DNA from: Flavobacteriales bacterium
GTDB taxonomy: Bacteria; Bacteroidota; Bacteroidia; Flavobacteriales; UBA7430
DNA length: 8,306 nucleotides
NCBI GenBank assembly: GCA_002685115.1
Contig: NYWQ01000015.1
Span: 7,345-15,650, forward strand
Direction of reading: 5' to 3'
Below are positions 5,852 through 8,306 of the stretch, piece after piece. Every line of letters begins with the position of its first letter. Within the stretch, counting starts at the first letter, position 1. A program made the translations under genes and the position numbers. The notes beneath the pieces were generated by a model, which saw only the letters and a program-made list of their open reading frames with translations, did not search any database and was not told the DNA's origin.

Positions 5852-7984
5852 TTAATCCCTCTTTAACTCGGTGGTATATAAATTACCATACCACTCAAAA
5901 ATAATATCTTTTGAAGAACCCAGAGCTCTTCTAGCTTTACCAAAGCAACGAACAAAGTGTCCCTTATAGGACGGTATTTCAGGCACAACAACAACATCTA
6001 ATTCACTTAGATTATCTGTTTTAACTAAATCCAAAACATAATTATTAAGCTCTACAACATATTTAGATTTAAGTTCACGCAACCAAGCCTGTTCTAATGC
6101 ATCTTGGTAATCTGATGTAATGATTCCTTTAGCTTCGTTTAATTCTTTAACCTGCGGCTCTAAAACTTCGGTAATGTATACAAGTTTAACGTTTTCATTA
6201 TCCTTCATTAAATCAGAAACTCCAACAACCCATTCAACAGAGTCTACAAATAGGTTGTCGCCGTGTGAATAAACACCTCGGTTAACATCCATATTTAATG
6301 GTGACTTTTTATTCATTTTCGACTTAATTTTACCCAAATCGAACTTCCCTTTTCGTAACTTATTGTAAACCTTACAAGCTATGGTCTCATTCTTACAATT
6401 AATTACACTAGCTTCAGCTCTCTGATCCCACATGTAATTGCGCTTGTTAGCTTCATAAAATTCTTTTAAACCAGTTGTATCTTTAACAGACTTAGACCAA
6501 ATTTTAGAATCTGTAAGTTCGTATAATAAAATACCGTCACGGTATTCTTTCATTAACAATCTAAAGTCATTGTATTTGTTTTCTAAATTAAGATTTTCAT
6601 AGGCTATCACTTCGTCTTCAGTCCAAGATGCTAAAGCATTGTCAATAACAGTGGTAATTTGAACTTTAGATTTTGAATTGATTTTTTTAAGTGATTTTGT
6701 CACATAAATCGCAAAATCTAGTTGAGAATAACCTTTATCTTCTAGAGAAAAAATGGTTTTAGTTAACTCTTTTTTATTTTTTTCTACAGACCAATTTCCT
6801 GATAAAAAGTCTTTTGACACGATATTCTTTACTTGAGTGAAAGCTGATTTATTGAAGGCATACTTGTAATCTATTTTAAGTTTATTTACCAAAGAAGAAC
6901 GCCTAACCTGAGCTCTAGAATCTTTTTCTACTTTCTTTTTTATTTCAGCCTTTTCATCTTCAAAAGTACCCAAACCTTTTTTATCGATTAATTTGATAAT
7001 ATGCCAACCATAAGGTGTAGCTACGGGTTCAGTTATTGCACCAATTTCAGTAATTTCGAAAGCTGCATTCTCAAAACTCTCTACCATTCTATTTGAACCA
7101 AACCATGGTAAAGCACCTCCTTTAGATGCGTTGTTTTTATCATCTGAGTATTGTTTAGCCATTTCAGCAAAATCTGCATTTTCAGAAATAAGTTTGGTGT
7201 AAATTTCATTTATTTTCAGCTGAGCTAAATCAATTTCTTCTTTAGTATTTTTACCAGATGGCTTAGGGAATTTAACCATAATGTGTGCTGTTTTAACTTC
7301 GCCTCTGGAAGCTCTCTTGTCTTTTACCTGAAGTATGTGATAACCAAATCGTGTACGAACAATATCAGAAACTTCTCCAACAGCAGTATTGTAAGCCGCA
7401 TTTTCGAAAGGATAAACCATGTACATTGCACTAAAATAACCTAAATCACCTGCATTATCTTTGGCAGAAGGATCTTGAGAGTATTGTTTAGCATAAGCAT
7501 TAAAATCAGCTCCATTTATTATTTCTTTTCGCAGTTTTAATATTTTATTATAAGCCTTAAGTGTATCAGCAGGAGAAGCTTCAGCGTTTACTGTAATAAG
7601 TATATGACCAGCTTTAACTTCTTGTTTCAACCTATTGTAGGCCTCAACTACTAATTGCTCTCCGGCTTGTTTATCAACTAAATATGGCGTTGCTAGCTGC
7701 TTTCTATAGCCTTGGAGTTCTTTAATAAAACTAGGAACCGTATCCATACCCAATGCCTCAGCTTCTTTTACTTTTAGCTTAAAGTTGATAAATAAATCAA
7801 CATATTCGTCTAGTGTTTTAGGATCAATGGCTTCTCCAACAGCTCTATTTTTGTTGTAAATACTCAAAAAGTCATCAACACTAACCTCTTCTCCACCAAT
7901 AGTTAAAAGTGTTCTACTAGTTTCTTGAGCTAATGCATTAAAACTTACTAAAGCAATAACGACTGAGTAAATTATTTTTTTCAT
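5852..7984 (-). CDS. Periplasmic peptidyl-prolyl isomerase/foldase with two intact parvulin domains
   Basis: From the ATG at 7984 the protein has 710 residues and starts with a clear signal peptide (MKKIIYSVVIALVSFNALA, Gln20 first mature residue), so it acts in the periplasm. After a helical region (about 25-120) come parvulin domain 1 (123-224, with AGHILITV and FGYHI at 213-217) and parvulin domain 2 (229-337, with TAHIMVKF and YGWHI at 325-329). Both keep the two conserved histidines and a glycine/aromatic core (DLGYFSAM in one, ALPWFGSN in the other). Residues about 517-612 look like a third, degenerate parvulin-like unit. A tail of about 50 residues (656-710) is unlike the usual end of such foldases. 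Possible starts further upstream would run into guaB and precede the signal peptide, so they are rejected. The start lies 10 nt after the guaB stop. The likely job is folding secreted and outer-membrane proteins. Confidence 0.93.
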   Translation of the reverse strand: MKKIIYSVVIALVSFNALAQETSRTLLTIGGEEVSVDDFLSIYNKNRAVGEAIDPKTLDEYVDLFINFKLKVKEAEALGMDTVPSFIKELQGYRKQLATPYLVDKQAGEQLVVEAYNRLKQEVKAGHILITVNAEASPADTLKAYNKILKLRKEIINGADFNAYAKQYSQDPSAKDNAGDLGYFSAMYMVYPFENAAYNTAVGEVSDIVRTRFGYHILQVKDKRASRGEVKTAHIMVKFPKPSGKNTKEEIDLAQLKINEIYTKLISENADFAEMAKQYSDDKNNASKGGALPWFGSNRMVESFENAAFEITEIGAITEPVATPYGWHIIKLIDKKGLGTFEDEKAEIKKKVEKDSRAQVRRSSLVNKLKIDYKYAFNKSAFTQVKNIVSKDFLSGNWSVEKNKKELTKTIFSLEDKGYSQLDFAIYVTKSLKKINSKSKVQITTVIDNALASWTEDEVIAYENLNLENKYNDFRLLMKEYRDGILLYELTDSKIWSKSVKDTTGLKEFYEANKRNYMWDQRAEASVINCKNETIACKVYNKLRKGKFDLGKIKSKMNKKSPLNMDVNRGVYSHGDNLFVDSVEWVVGVSDLMKDNENVKLVYITEVLEPQVKELNEAKGIITSDYQDALEQAWLRELKSKYVVELNNYVLDLVKTDNLSELDVVVVPEIPSYKGHFVRCFGKARRALGSSKDIIFEWYGNLYTTELKRD
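5857..5862 (-). promoter_or_regulatory. Shine-Dalgarno sequence supporting a TTG start
   Basis: On the minus strand AGAGGG ends 8 nt before the TTG at 5848, within the last codons of the preceding foldase gene. This is good ribosome-binding-site spacing and supports the TTG as the start of the lipoprotein gene. None of the other starts in this window has such a motif, in line with the weak use of Shine-Dalgarno sequences in Bacteroidota, so chance occurrence in the overlapping codons remains possible. Confidence 0.5.
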
Positions 7985-7994
7985 TTGATAAAGT

Positions 7995-8306
<312 letters not shown>

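Overview
The window looks like a chromosomal segment from a member of the Bacteroidota, most likely family Flavobacteriaceae. The reasons are strong AT-richness, almost no Shine-Dalgarno sequences, a long-form GAPDH, and a guaB / tandem parvulin foldase / MoxR gene string that I remember (without searching) from flavobacterial genomes. No mobile element, CRISPR array, rRNA or tRNA gene is visible. Gene spacing is tight and there is no sign of recent transfer.

Layout. On the + strand at the left edge lies the C-terminal part of a glyceraldehyde-3-phosphate dehydrogenase gene (1-666). A strong hairpin terminator (682-719) with A-runs and T-runs on both sides separates it from the convergent minus-strand genes. 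Everything else is on the minus strand. Read in transcription order from the right edge these are: the 3' end of guaB (IMP dehydrogenase), a 710-residue periplasmic foldase with two intact parvulin domains, a 279-residue lipoprotein with a degenerate parvulin-like body, a 450-residue SurA-like foldase, and a MoxR-type AAA+ ATPase. Junctions among these five are +10 nt, +3 nt, a 20-nt overlap and +2 nt, so they very probably form one operon. After a 177-nt AT-rich gap come a 220-residue four-helix membrane protein of unknown role (1868-2530) and, 74 nt further on, trhO, a tRNA U34 hydroxylase of the rhodanese family (762-1793).

How they may work together. The three secreted proteins form an envelope protein-folding set: two are exported with cleavable signal peptides and one is lipid-anchored. 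In Gram-negative bacteria SurA-type proteins escort unfolded outer-membrane proteins through the periplasm, and this cluster probably serves that role. MoxR ATPases are cytoplasmic chaperones that help metal or cofactor insertion and complex assembly, so the operon may pair cytoplasmic and periplasmic assembly factors, though that link is inference. guaB upstream is housekeeping GTP synthesis.

I see no clear new defence or mobile system. The points most worth a second look are the unusual C-terminal tail of the 710-residue foldase, the parvulin-like lipoprotein without catalytic motifs, the way catalytic motifs are split between the two parvulin domains of the SurA-like protein, and the unassigned four-helix membrane protein.
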